Source of the DNA: Chrysogorgia sp. JL179-B06
Taxonomy: Eukaryota > Cnidaria > Anthozoa > Scleralcyonacea > Chrysogorgiidae
Length of the DNA stretch: 64,000 nt
NCBI GenBank assembly: GCA_035772405.1
Contig: JAYKKM010000228.1
Span: forward strand, 755,001 to 819,000
Reading direction: 5' to 3'
Shown: one piece after another, positions 28,491 through 37,160 of the stretch
How the letters are laid out: every line of letters begins with the position of its first letter
Numbering within the stretch: position 1 is the first letter of the stretch
The notes under the pieces: generated by a model
Told to the model about the DNA's origin: nothing
Databases searched by the model: none
What the model saw: the letters and a program-made list of their open reading frames with translations, nothing else
Program-made: the position numbers and the translations under genes

Positions 28491-29930
28491 ATGGCTGAAG
28501 GTGGGGAAGTTTTTGACGAGATCGAGATGGAAACCCTCAATAAGTACGAAGACATGAGTGATGAGCAATTAGAAAAGACGCTCGCCGATGTCGAAGATAT
28601 TGTTGAAGGCATGTACGGTAAGTACACTGAAGACAACATGCCGGAAGACGTTCGTGTTAATTACAACGACTATCAAGACCAAGCGAAAAAGATAAGGAGT
28701 GAGCTAGACGCGAGACGAGATTGGCAAAAAGAGACGCCATTTATTGATACTGATGATGGTAAGACGGTGACGATAAGGGGGACCAACACAGAAGTCCCTG
28801 CAGTGGAGTTTGTTGAGCAGGAGTCATATGGTGATGTCAATGACGAGAGTTTTAGTATAGCTTTTGAAGAGGAGAAAGAAATTGAGAGAAGGCTGGGCGA
28901 GCTAAAAGCATCCAACAAAAAGCTAACAGAAAACAACGTAAAAAGAATCAAGCTAATAAACAAGAAAATACGTAAATTAAGCAAAAAGGCACTCGGTCAA
29001 GACGACGCGTCAAGGAAAATAGTCAACAGGTCGCAGGTTACGGACTCGGGGGCTATTCTTTTCAAACCGGTAAACAAAGACGGTAAATATGGAAAACCCA
29101 AACTAATTCTAAAACCTGGGAAAAAAGGTTTGATCTACAGTAAAGACGCGAGTAGTAAAAACGCGATTGAGCAGTTCAAAAAGTTAGTTAGTCAAATCCC
29201 TGAGAATGCAGAAACAACAGTTGTCACAACAGAAGTGGCCTCAGACGACCTCCCAGTGATTGAGACAAGAGTGGATCACGACGACATACCTGGGTTATCA
29301 CCAGACGAGAACCGTGATCTGAGTGGTGTGGTTAATCCAAGCGATAGTGTGGTGCCTGAGTCAAGAACGGGTGACGATGGTGCGTTGCAAGCGCAGGTAG
29401 ACCACTTTCAAGAGACGATAGATGAGACGAGTGGGAGATTGGCAAAGCTTGATAAAAAAACTAACCAAACTGGTCTCACGCCCGACGAAGAGCGAGAGCG
29501 CGCCGGTTTGTTTGAAAGAGAGTCAGGACTCAAGCAAGCCAGAGACAGAACTATTGAGCAGCGACAAATAGAGGAAGTTAGAGAGCAACAAGAGATCGAC
29601 ATTGATAGGTTTCAGAGATTCAAGGAATGGGCTAAAGAAAATGTAGTCGGGTTGAGCGCTGTAGCAATTTCAATGGCTGGGATTATAACAACTATTATTA
29701 TCGCTGGGAGGTCCGCTGTTATGAGAGGCGCTATGGCTACGAGGTCGTTCGCACAAGCTGTTAAGAACGCGATCACGAAGATGGGTCCATGGGCTGTTGG
29801 GTTGGCTAATTTAGTTTACAATGCGCTGACGTTGGGTGCGAAGGGTCTCGCTTGGTTGGCCCAAAATCTCTGGGTATTTGCGGTGGTACTCGCGTGGTTT
29901 GCCTATGATTATTACAAGCTAAAACGGTAG
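28491..29930 (+). CDS. Coiled-coil membrane protein, copy B (479 aa)
   Basis: A paralogue of the preceding gene. It shares the MAEGG start, an LSPDENRDLSGVVNPSDSVV segment (LTPIENRKLSALLNPSESVM in copy A), a VREQQEIDIDR heptad region, and the C-terminal membrane module (AQAVKNAITKMGPWAVGLAN identical). It differs by about 160 extra residues in its N-terminal half, including a Lys-rich block (KRIKLINKKIRKLSKKALG, then KLILKPGKKGLIYSKD). One copy has therefore gained or lost a basic domain since duplication. It lies 59 bp after copy A. Function is unknown; both copies look intact. Confidence 0.75.
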   Translation: MAEGGEVFDEIEMETLNKYEDMSDEQLEKTLADVEDIVEGMYGKYTEDNMPEDVRVNYNDYQDQAKKIRSELDARRDWQKETPFIDTDDGKTVTIRGTNTEVPAVEFVEQESYGDVNDESFSIAFEEEKEIERRLGELKASNKKLTENNVKRIKLINKKIRKLSKKALGQDDASRKIVNRSQVTDSGAILFKPVNKDGKYGKPKLILKPGKKGLIYSKDASSKNAIEQFKKLVSQIPENAETTVVTTEVASDDLPVIETRVDHDDIPGLSPDENRDLSGVVNPSDSVVPESRTGDDGALQAQVDHFQETIDETSGRLAKLDKKTNQTGLTPDEERERAGLFERESGLKQARDRTIEQRQIEEVREQQEIDIDRFQRFKEWAKENVVGLSAVAISMAGIITTIIIAGRSAVMRGAMATRSFAQAVKNAITKMGPWAVGLANLVYNALTLGAKGLAWLAQNLWVFAVVLAWFAYDYYKLKR

Positions 29931-29953
29931 CGATAAAACATATGTAAAGGTAT

Positions 29954-31192
29954 ATGAACGTCACGTCGGCAGAGTTGAACCCTGGTTTTAGACGAGCAAC
30001 TATGGGTGTCATAAAAGGGGTGAGAACGCAACACGTAATCACGTTGAACCCTAATAAGGTCAGCCCTGGTGAGGAACTTTACATTGATGTACCGAAGCTC
30101 AAGGTTAGTAGCTGTTTGGTGCCTGGATCGTTGGGTCTAGTGTTTGACTTTAAGAATGCAAACGCCAAAAGCTGGTTCTTGAACAATGTGAGCAAGTTAC
30201 TTTGTGAGAAGCTTGTTGTGAGACTAGCTGGGGAAACTGTGTATGACAACAATGGGGAAAATTACACTGGTGTTTATCGTGACCTTTGGGAAAGTGTTAC
30301 CGCGCGAGACCAAATGATTGACTATGGTGTTGGCTCTGAGAACTTGAGAAAGCTAATTTCTAAGGACGACAGTGGTGCGACAAGTGGAAACGTCGCTAAA
30401 GTTAGTGACGCGTTAATGTTTGGTGTGATTGGAACAAAGCAGCGGATTAAGCTTGGCAAGATCATGAATGACCATGGGTTGTACGCTCCTTTTAGCATGA
30501 ACAACAACTTGCAGTATGTGATCACACTTCCGAAGGCTGCAGACATCATGGTGGCGCAATCCGGTAGCGCTGTGGGTGGGTACACTCTGGAGAACCTCGA
30601 GCTTGAGTATGAGACGATTGATAACCAGGAGCTCGCTGACGAAATAACGTCGGGCTATGCAAGTGGTCGTAGTTTGTCGTATGAGCACATCACGTTGATG
30701 AAAACCACCGAATGGGACAAAGGCACGACCATTGTGAATGAAAACATTAATCTTCCAAGAAAAAGCATGAAGGCGATTGTGTTGCTATTCACGAATAAGG
30801 TGCGAACAGACAGCGAGGAGTTTCTTTACCCAAATATTGATAGTGTTAGAGTCACAATTGAAGGTGTGCCAAATAGTGTGTACTCACAAGGCATCCCAAA
30901 GTCGAAGTTCTATGCAGAAGCGAAACGATTGTTTGGGTTGGGTGAAGAACACGCTCAGTTCATGACCATACAGAAGTTCTATAAAGATGGCTTTGCGTTA
31001 GTCATCGACTTGAGGAGTGTTCAAGATAATCGCAATGTCGCCACTGGCAAGAACATTGTAAACACACAATCCGGCGTGCTTCTTGAAATCACGAAGAAAG
31101 CGACGACCGCAAATGTCATGTGTAGGGTGTTTGTGATAAGTGATGGGTTGGTCAACTTCATGAACAATGGGTTGCAGTCAATCCAGTATTAA
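29954..31192 (+). CDS. Double-jelly-roll major capsid protein
   Basis: The 412-residue protein has the length and pattern of the Polinton major capsid protein, which forms pseudo-hexameric capsomers like adenovirus hexon and virophage capsid proteins. Visible hallmarks include an N-terminal strand set (RTQHVITLNPNKVSPGEELY), a W-F-L-N-N-V segment near residue 74, a DNNGENYTGVYRDLW loop (about 98-112), and the C-terminal jelly roll with YPNIDSVRVTIEGVPNSVYS (about 292-311). It sits in the usual position, just before the packaging ATPase (15 bp). The ATG lies in an AGGTATATGA context. Identification rests on pattern, length and gene order. Confidence 0.88.
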   Translation: MNVTSAELNPGFRRATMGVIKGVRTQHVITLNPNKVSPGEELYIDVPKLKVSSCLVPGSLGLVFDFKNANAKSWFLNNVSKLLCEKLVVRLAGETVYDNNGENYTGVYRDLWESVTARDQMIDYGVGSENLRKLISKDDSGATSGNVAKVSDALMFGVIGTKQRIKLGKIMNDHGLYAPFSMNNNLQYVITLPKAADIMVAQSGSAVGGYTLENLELEYETIDNQELADEITSGYASGRSLSYEHITLMKTTEWDKGTTIVNENINLPRKSMKAIVLLFTNKVRTDSEEFLYPNIDSVRVTIEGVPNSVYSQGIPKSKFYAEAKRLFGLGEEHAQFMTIQKFYKDGFALVIDLRSVQDNRNVATGKNIVNTQSGVLLEITKKATTANVMCRVFVISDGLVNFMNNGLQSIQY

Positions 31193-31207
31193 ATCAAACG
31201 TGAGTTA

Positions 31208-31807
31208 ATGGAGACTCCGTTTAATATGCTAATTGTTGGTATGACAGCTTGTGGTAAGACGCATTATTTGCTGGAAACATTGGAATCTGAGTACTTTAGT
31301 AAATTTGACTACATTGTGTTGATTTGTCCTACTTTCGAGTGGAACAAAGCGTACCAAGATTGGAAATATGTGCGTGACCCTGACGTGTTAGCGATAGACT
31401 GCACACAGGACAATGTCGACGCTGTTCTCAAGTGTGTAACAAACATTTTTAAAGGCACTAACACTCTGATTGTGTTGGACGACTGTGCGAGTTCTCAAGA
31501 TGTCAAGAATAGGACTAGTCAATTGGTCAACTTGGCTTTTAGCGCGCGACATTTTATGCTGAGCGTTATTGTCATCACACAACAACTGACGTCGATCGCA
31601 AAACCGTACAGAGAAAATATTAGTAAGCTCGTTTGCTTCTACTGCCCAAGTAGGAGTGATATGAAGGTCGTTATCGACGATTACCTTGGAAACATTAGCA
31701 GAGAAAAATCATCGGCGATTGCGACTGCATTAAAAAATAATAAGTACGCTAGACTAGAAATCTCACTGCGCTATCCATACAGTCACGAAGTTGTTATTCC
31801 GCAATAA
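31208..31807 (+). CDS. FtsK/HerA-type genome-packaging ATPase
   Basis: The 199-residue P-loop ATPase would drive DNA into the capsid. Walker A is GMTACGKT (11-18); Walker B is TLIVLDDCAS (86-95), with D91 and D92 as metal and catalytic candidates. A downstream SVIVITQQLTSI strand with Gln-Gln matches the sensor region of the A32-like/FtsK-HerA family. The length is typical of the short ATPases of Polintons and virophages. It follows the major capsid gene and precedes a MGISNS protein by 3 bp. Confidence 0.93.
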   Translation: METPFNMLIVGMTACGKTHYLLETLESEYFSKFDYIVLICPTFEWNKAYQDWKYVRDPDVLAIDCTQDNVDAVLKCVTNIFKGTNTLIVLDDCASSQDVKNRTSQLVNLAFSARHFMLSVIVITQQLTSIAKPYRENISKLVCFYCPSRSDMKVVIDDYLGNISREKSSAIATALKNNKYARLEISLRYPYSHEVVIPQ

Positions 31808-31810
31808 AAT

Positions 31811-32323
31811 ATGGGTATAAGTAATAGCGTGATGGTAAAACGCAAAAGTGAGGAAAACCCTACGATTGAGGAATTAGTTGAGGAGACTGATGACACCTCA
31901 ACTGTGGAAGACAATATTGACGTTAGGAGATCTGAACTTATTAGACTGTCTGGTGATGGTGTGGTGAGTCAGTCCGAAGCGTACATTAAAAAAGCGTCCG
32001 CAAAAGTTATTGATAAGATATGGCGCCAATACGAGTTGAAGAGAATGGAGATCGCAAACGCTTTTCTCACCGACTTGCTAATCAGCAAATTCGCCAGCTT
32101 ACTAGATGGGTTGAACGCTATCGAGAACCCTGAGGAACTAAATGACGAGTTGCAAAAAGACCCGTTACTAAAGAAAGACGTTGAGAGCATTGTCGCGATT
32201 GTGACACCATACGTGCCTTTCTTGGGCTTGTTGTCGGGAGGGATCACAACGTCGAAATATGTGTACGATCACCATTTTAGAAAAGAGGCGACAAACGCTG
32301 AAAATAGTGAGCAAACGGACTAA
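31811..32323 (+). CDS. MGISNS protein, putative myristoylated, 170 aa
   Basis: The N-terminus MGISNS fits the N-myristoylation consensus (Gly2, Ser6). An acidic region (about 15-40) precedes a helical middle (IDKIWRQYELKRMEIANAFL) and a C-terminal hydrophobic segment (about 124-146, IVAIVTPYVPFLGLLSGG). The last 12 codons and stop lie in the right terminal inverted repeat, so the same bases exist without function at the left end. It follows the ATPase by 3 bp, in an AAAATATGG context. No family is recognised; it may link membrane and capsid. Confidence 0.75.
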   Translation: MGISNSVMVKRKSEENPTIEELVEETDDTSTVEDNIDVRRSELIRLSGDGVVSQSEAYIKKASAKVIDKIWRQYELKRMEIANAFLTDLLISKFASLLDGLNAIENPEELNDELQKDPLLKKDVESIVAIVTPYVPFLGLLSGGITTSKYVYDHHFRKEATNAENSEQTD

Positions 32324-32988
32324 TCTATTATTAACAGGTGGCAATAACCTAATTTGCATAACAGGTGGCAATTTTATCACGCGTGAGACACTTTTACGAC
32401 ACATAAATTTGTGAAAATGTGATTTGACAAATTTGTGAAAATGTTGAAACGACACTTTCTATTTTTTAAATGTGATTTGACAAATTTGTGAAAATGTTGA
32501 GATGACGCTCTCTATTTTTAAATGTGATTCGACAAATTTGTGAAAATGTTGAAATGGCACTTTCTATTTTTTAATATGTGAGACTGCTCGTACCACATTT
32601 TATTTTTTTAACACGCGAAAATGTTGAAATGACACTTTCTATTTTTTCCTAAATGTAATTCGTGAGAATTTTGAAACGACACTCTCTATTTTTTAAATGT
32701 GGCTGAAATGGTGTCAAATTTAGTATAAACTTGGTATTGTTTCGCTAGTCTCGCGTGTGTTTGACATCAATTTAGTAGAGAACGTGCGAAAGGTGTCTAG
32801 ATTGACTAACGATCGCTGTAGTAGTATAGCAAGTAGGGCTGAGAGCTTATTCGACGTCAAACGTGAATATAAACACCAAAACATCACCAAATTTGTCGAA
32901 TCGCGATTTGGCAAAATTTGGTGATGTTTTGGTGTTTATATTCACGTTTGAAGTCGATTGGGCTCGCAGCCCTACTTGCTATACTACT
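32285..32988 (-). repeat. Polinton right terminal inverted repeat (704 bp)
   Basis: The complement of 14493-15196, identical in all stretches compared. It carries the mirror copies of the tandem repeats (about 32406-32716) and of the terminal palindrome (32820-32988). ORFs here are shadows. Confidence 0.95.
32820..32988. repeat. Terminal palindrome of the right inverted repeat
   Basis: The mirror of 14493-14661, with its own centre near 32903 (AATCGCGATT). The element therefore has four copies of its outermost 22-bp motif: two at each end in opposite orientation. Confidence 0.9.
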
Positions 32989-32994
32989 CTACAT
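32989..32994. repeat. Polinton target-site duplication, right copy (CTACAT)
   Basis: An exact match to 14487-14492, directly after the element's last base. Confidence 0.95.
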
Positions 32995-33820
32995 CACAGC
33001 AGGTGACCTTTTTGGTGTTGCACCATCTACAGCCTGTAAGATTTTCAATGAAGTAATTCGCGTGATCGTCCAGGTTTTCTATGATGAGTATGTGAATTTA
33101 CCATCGACGGAAAAAGAGTGGAAAGATGAGCTAACTGCTTTCCTTAAAGATTATGGGTTTCCCTGTGTAGGAGCCTGGGATGGCTTTCATGTATATATTA
33201 GTAGTAACCTAAAGAACTTCTTTAATTTTAAAAAGCGGTATTCTGTTACTAATATGGGATTGGTTGGAGCAAACAAAAGATTCCTTTGGGCTGGTGTGGG
33301 TGTGCCTGGGTCAGTGCATGATTCTACTCTTCTGCAGTCCTCACCAATTTTCAGTGAAATTGAATCTGGCCACATACTCCCAAATAATGTGCTTAGTTTA
33401 CCTGGATATGGAGAAATTCCCTTAGCAATGGTGGGAGACAGTGCATTCCCTGCACGTTCTTGGCTCTTAAAAGCTTACCCAGACACCACAAAGAATAAAA
33501 AGGAAAAGTATTTTAATATAAAACTGAGATCTGCTAGAGTGGTTTCAGTGCATGCGTATGGTATATTAAAGGGACGATGGCGTATTTTGTATAAAAAGAT
33601 GGAGTGTCGCAGGCGTAATGTTACAGCTGTTATAATGGCTTGCATTGCATTGCACAACTTATGCATCAAATGGCATGATCATTGTCTTCCTCGTTGGCAG
33701 CTCCTGGTGAAAAAGCTCAATTTAATCCGTAGACCAACTAAGAGAACCAAAGATAAACAACTTTACGAAAGGGTACGAGTAAGAGTTACCAGGTGGTTAT
33801 GGTCCTTAAGGTCTCAATAA
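32995..33820 (+). pseudogene. Harbinger transposase, C-terminal DDE part (catalytic Glu lost)
   Basis: This resumes the frame interrupted at 14492. It contains the PIF/Harbinger catalytic domain: first Asp in GAWDGFHV (codon 33179-33181) and second Asp in VGDSAFPARSWLLKAYP (33437-33439). The third catalytic site lies in ARVVSVHAYGILKGRWR, where the family has Glu before H/N-A-[FY]-G. Here that codon is GTG (33548-33550), Val. The reading ends at TAA (33818-33820). With the upstream part the protein would be about 419 residues, normal for the family. The Glu loss suggests the transposase was inactive independently of the Polinton insertion. Upstream in-frame residues encoded by the Polinton end are not transposase. 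Confidence 0.88.
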
Positions 33821-34419
33821 AATAATGATGTAATATTACACATCATGAACAAAGTGATTTTGATACATAATGCACTTTAATATATTAAAAACATATGTTT
33901 CTTATTTTCTTTGAAGCTTTGTATGGAGTCAATTGTAATTATTAATTGTAAAAAATGAAATTATGGCTCATTTGGGGCATCTGTTATAAGGGGAGGGGGC
34001 ACAGTACTTAATTTCAAATATTATTCAAGCTGATAAAAGAAAAGTAGATGCAGGAAAATCTGTTGCAGTGTATGTTCCCCTTAACTTAAGTATTAAAGTA
34101 TGCTGTTTACCTGTAACAATTATTTTGAAACAATACAAAGAACATATCTGAATAAAATGTGAAAAACAATTTATATTTAACACTCAAAGTCTATAAAACT
34201 ACTATAGCTTAAAGTCACTGTTCAGTTTATAAATATATGGCTTCATAAAAAATATAATAACAATGATACCAAGCATTTTGCAAGAAAACATTTTGCAAAT
34301 TATTGCTTTTGGCAAAATAAATGAAAAACAGTTTCATTTATAAATAAATAGGAACATTAACTAATAATTTAAACTCAATTAAATACTAAATGGCAACTAA
34401 CATGTTTGTAGTTGGTAAA
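33821..34419. other. Harbinger spacer between convergent genes
   Basis: AT-rich sequence with AATAAAA directly at the transposase stop and many TTTATA runs. It separates the convergent transposase and Myb genes and holds no other ORF. Confidence 0.6.
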
Positions 34420-35530
34420 TCATAGCTGGTGATACACATAACTTTCAGCCTGTGGATCATTAGTGGATGTTGGGGTATTCCAGCTACTGATTGCACTTGA
34501 CAATGGCATGTTTTGAAATGGATGGCTATAATTTCCATGTTGCATGTTTGTACTTGGTGTTCTTTGCAGAAGAAGCTGAGCCATCAGCATCTCATGTTTT
34601 CTATTTGCTTCAGCTTGCTCCCTCTGGTAGGCAAGAAACATCTCATCTCGCTTTCGGTCAGATTCTAAGAGGGCTTGAAGTCGTGTATCTTTGTTTTTCT
34701 CCTGTTGAGAACTGCTGTTTTCTATACTCTTAGCCATTTGAATCATGGCCTCACTCTGAGATTTGGGTTTCGAATTTCTCTTTGGATGAAACTTAACATT
34801 TGTTTTCCTTGGACTTTTCCTTTTAATCTGCCTCTTGACTTCTATCACATCTTTTCTCTTCTCTATTTTTTCAGATTCCTCTATTTCCTCAACAGATGCA
34901 TTTCTAACGCTGCTTGAAGAAATGCTCTCATCACTACAACTGTCTACAGACAAATGACACACACTTGTAGATGTTTGAAGTTCATCATTCGCTTCAAAAC
35001 TGTTCTCTGAACTGTTAGGACTCCGCATACATGCATCATCATCTTTATCTTCACTACTATTACCAAATGTATCTAAATCACTTGCCTTGCTAGATACAGA
35101 TGTCATATCGTCAAATGCTTCACAGAAATGGGGATTGAGAATATCATACCACATCGGTTATAGCTGTGTCCTTTCTCCCAAGTCCAGTGCCAGACTTTAT
35201 TTTAGTATCAATTCTACGCCACTCTTTCTTGAACCACTTAAATTTTGCACGTAGTTGCTCAATAGTAAATTTATACTCGGCAGTATCCTGGGGCATGGCT
35301 TCTTCAAATTCCTCCCGAATCTGAATAAACAAATCCTCATTTGCATGCTTTTTCAGCGCATAATTTTCGAGCTGAAATAACCAGCAACGTTCTTTTCCGT
35401 CAGTGTTGGATAAAACCCTTGCATATATGTTCATATCTTCTTCCGACCAAACTTTGTTTCTCTTGTTTTCAGGCAATCCTTTTAACTTTTTCTTGCTCTC
35501 CTTCACTCGCGGCTTCTTTCTCGTCGACAT
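34420..35530 (-). pseudogene. Harbinger Myb/SANT-like DNA-binding protein, frame shifted
   Basis: Harbinger elements encode a second protein with a Myb/SANT-like trihelix that binds the ends and brings transposase to the nucleus. The first frame (35530-35144) has a Lys-rich N-terminus, then NKVWSEEDMNIYARVL and a KFKWFKKEWRRIDTKIKSG helix ending at GLGRKDTAITDVV. The expected continuation, WYDILNPHFCEAFDDM, is in another frame starting at 35154. It runs through acidic and Ser-rich sequence and a C-terminal heptad-like helix (KRDEMFLAYQREQAEANRKH) to 34420. A one-base slip around 35150 joins the two; a tiny intron is less likely. It is convergent with the transposase, as usual for the family. 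Confidence 0.8.
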
Positions 35531-35721
35531 TTTGTATCCCAGAGTGCTTGGTTACTGCTAAAACCGTCCTGATTTGTTCGTTTAATGTAAATTTAAGACG
35601 TGTTTCTCGTCTGAGACAAGTTTCTCGTCTGACTTTCTCGTCTAAACGACGGGAAAATAGACGGATAAATCAAAGACGGGATACTCGTCGTTTACCGGAT
35701 TTACATCTGACGAGTTTCTCG

Positions 35722-35774
35722 TCCAAGACGAGTTTCCCGTCTTAGACGAGTTTCCGTCTTCTAATATGAATTCG
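35722..35774 (-). repeat. Harbinger right terminal inverted repeat
   Basis: Complement of the left repeat, ending TAATATGAATTCG. Iterated CTCGTC/GACGAG blocks extend inwards to about 35590. Confidence 0.7.
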
Positions 35775-36772
35775 GCTAAAAATTTCAGCGCATTTTACGA
35801 GGTGTGTTCAAAATGGCCGCCCGAAAGAAGACTGGATCGAGCCGAACCACATTGTTCAGAAAAAGAAGCCGGAAATCCGCCATTACTAAGGGACCAATTG
35901 AGGATCCTATGGGTTTTTGTTGTAGTGCTCTTACCATCCACAAAATAAAATAATTTTACTATAAAGAGGACCAGAAAACATTTTTCAAATTACTGGACAA
36001 AACGATTCATGACCTGCCAATGACGTCTGTCAAATTTTTCCATATGTACTTCTAGTACGTATTCCACATAAGGAAGTGACCGACGAGCAAATAGAAGGCA
36101 TTGACGAGCAAATACAAGGCATTAACGAACAAATACATGGCACTCGTACCAGCCCACTGGATGTGGGATTATTAACACGTTACGATATGTTCGATTGTCC
36201 GCTCTTTTTAAGAAAACTACGTTCGCTAGCAGGATAAACTACGCATATTGTAAACAGATAATTTATCTTTGTTTTAATATATATTGTAGCTCTGGGAGTT
36301 GATTATTTCTCAAGAAAACGTTCGTCGAAGACAGCCGTGTTTTTGTTTACAATGGTATCCGTATTAGGATTTAGGAAAATTATATTTTGGGCATATTCGG
36401 TTATCCGCGCTTTTAAAGAGAATTAAGTTAGCTACCGGGATAAAGCTGTACGTATGTTGTAAATAGATCATTTAACTTTCCTTTGATATATTCTATAGCT
36501 TTGGCCTTTGGGGGTGGTTTATTTCTCAAGAAAACGTTTGCCAAAGGGTTAAGACCTTTGTTGTTTTGGGGTCGGTTACAATTCAATTAACAAGGAGGCT
36601 GGTACGAGGGTTGAACGTGTCAGCTATTTGCTCGTTAATTCACTCTGTTTGCTCGCTCGTCAATGCCTTCTATTTGCGCTTAATAAGGAATACGTACTCG
36701 ATACCCCTATCAATGTTTCGGGCATCGGAGGACAATAGGTTGCTCGATCCAGTCTTCTTTCTAGATCAGTGG

Positions 36773-36952
36773 GTATATTACAAGTAATATTTGGCATTTC
36801 ACTCGATTATACTGATGTTATAGGGATTTGGTGAAGGACGAGTGTTGGAATATATACATTTTAAGACCAAACCGGGACCAGTACATCAAGGCCTTCTGCT
36901 TGAATTGAACCCTCGAGTGAAATGCCAAATATTACTTGCAATATACCCAATT
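36773..36952. repeat. Inverted pair of a common SINE tail
   Basis: TATTACAAGTAATATTTGGC at 36776 faces its complement ending at 36948. The inner part carries ATATACATTTTAAGACCAAA, also found at 47290 and 58625. The same tail recurs at 47450 and 54935. Confidence 0.6.
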
Positions 36953-36974
36953 CTTCTCCGGATATTACCATATA

Positions 36975-37160
36975 TATAGACGTCTTTCATAATGGCTGCC
37001 AGTCTAAATATTCTTTTATATGCATACAAATTAGCCTTTCTGGCCTCGTTACAAAGCAAAGTTCTTTGGAGTTACAGACACACGAACGAGGTCAGAAAGG
37101 CTAATTTAAATGAATATAAAAGAATATTTAATTTGGGTGCCATTATGAAAGAGGTCTATA
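36975..37160. mobile_element. Fold-back MITE, TATAGACSTCTTTCATAATGG ends
   Basis: Terminal inverted repeats TATAGACGTCTTTCATAATG and complement, with an internal inverted pair (CTGGCCTCGTTACAAAG / ACGAGGTCAGAAAGGC). A second copy lies at 46852-47015. Confidence 0.7.

Larger units (their letters stand above)
14493..32988. mobile_element. Complete Maverick/Polinton, 18,496 bp
   Basis: The unit has AG...CT termini, 704-bp terminal inverted repeats, a 6-bp target duplication, and all Polinton hallmark genes: protein-primed DNA polymerase B, retroviral-type integrase with chromodomain, double-jelly-roll major capsid protein, minor capsid protein and FtsK/HerA ATPase. Genes are intronless, separated by 0-130 bp, and arranged in four alternating blocks. 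Every gene called here has an unbroken frame. Terminal repeats agree at every position compared, so insertion is recent and the copy may be intact. Polintons are viewed as endogenous virus-like elements related to adintoviruses and virophages. The usual adenain-type protease was not found, and a thymidine kinase and a BRO-N nuclease fusion are extra cargo. Confidence 0.97.
13888..35774 (+). mobile_element. PIF/Harbinger DNA transposon, split by a Polinton
   Basis: Terminal inverted repeats (CGAATTCATATTA-AAGACGGAAACTCGTCT) bound a unit that, without the inserted 18.5-kb Polinton and one target copy, is about 3.4 kb. It carries the two genes expected of Harbinger elements in convergent orientation: a DDE transposase on plus and a Myb/SANT-like DNA-binding protein on minus. 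The usual 3-bp TWA target duplication could not be identified: TTA lies just inside the left repeat but TAA on the right. The outer boundary is therefore uncertain by several bases. Transposase motif damage and a frame problem in the Myb gene indicate an inactive copy. Confidence 0.85.

Noticed and set aside
32918..32994. N-terminal extension of the transposase C-terminal frame
   Set aside because: These residues come from the Polinton terminal palindrome; genuine transposase resumes after the target duplication.
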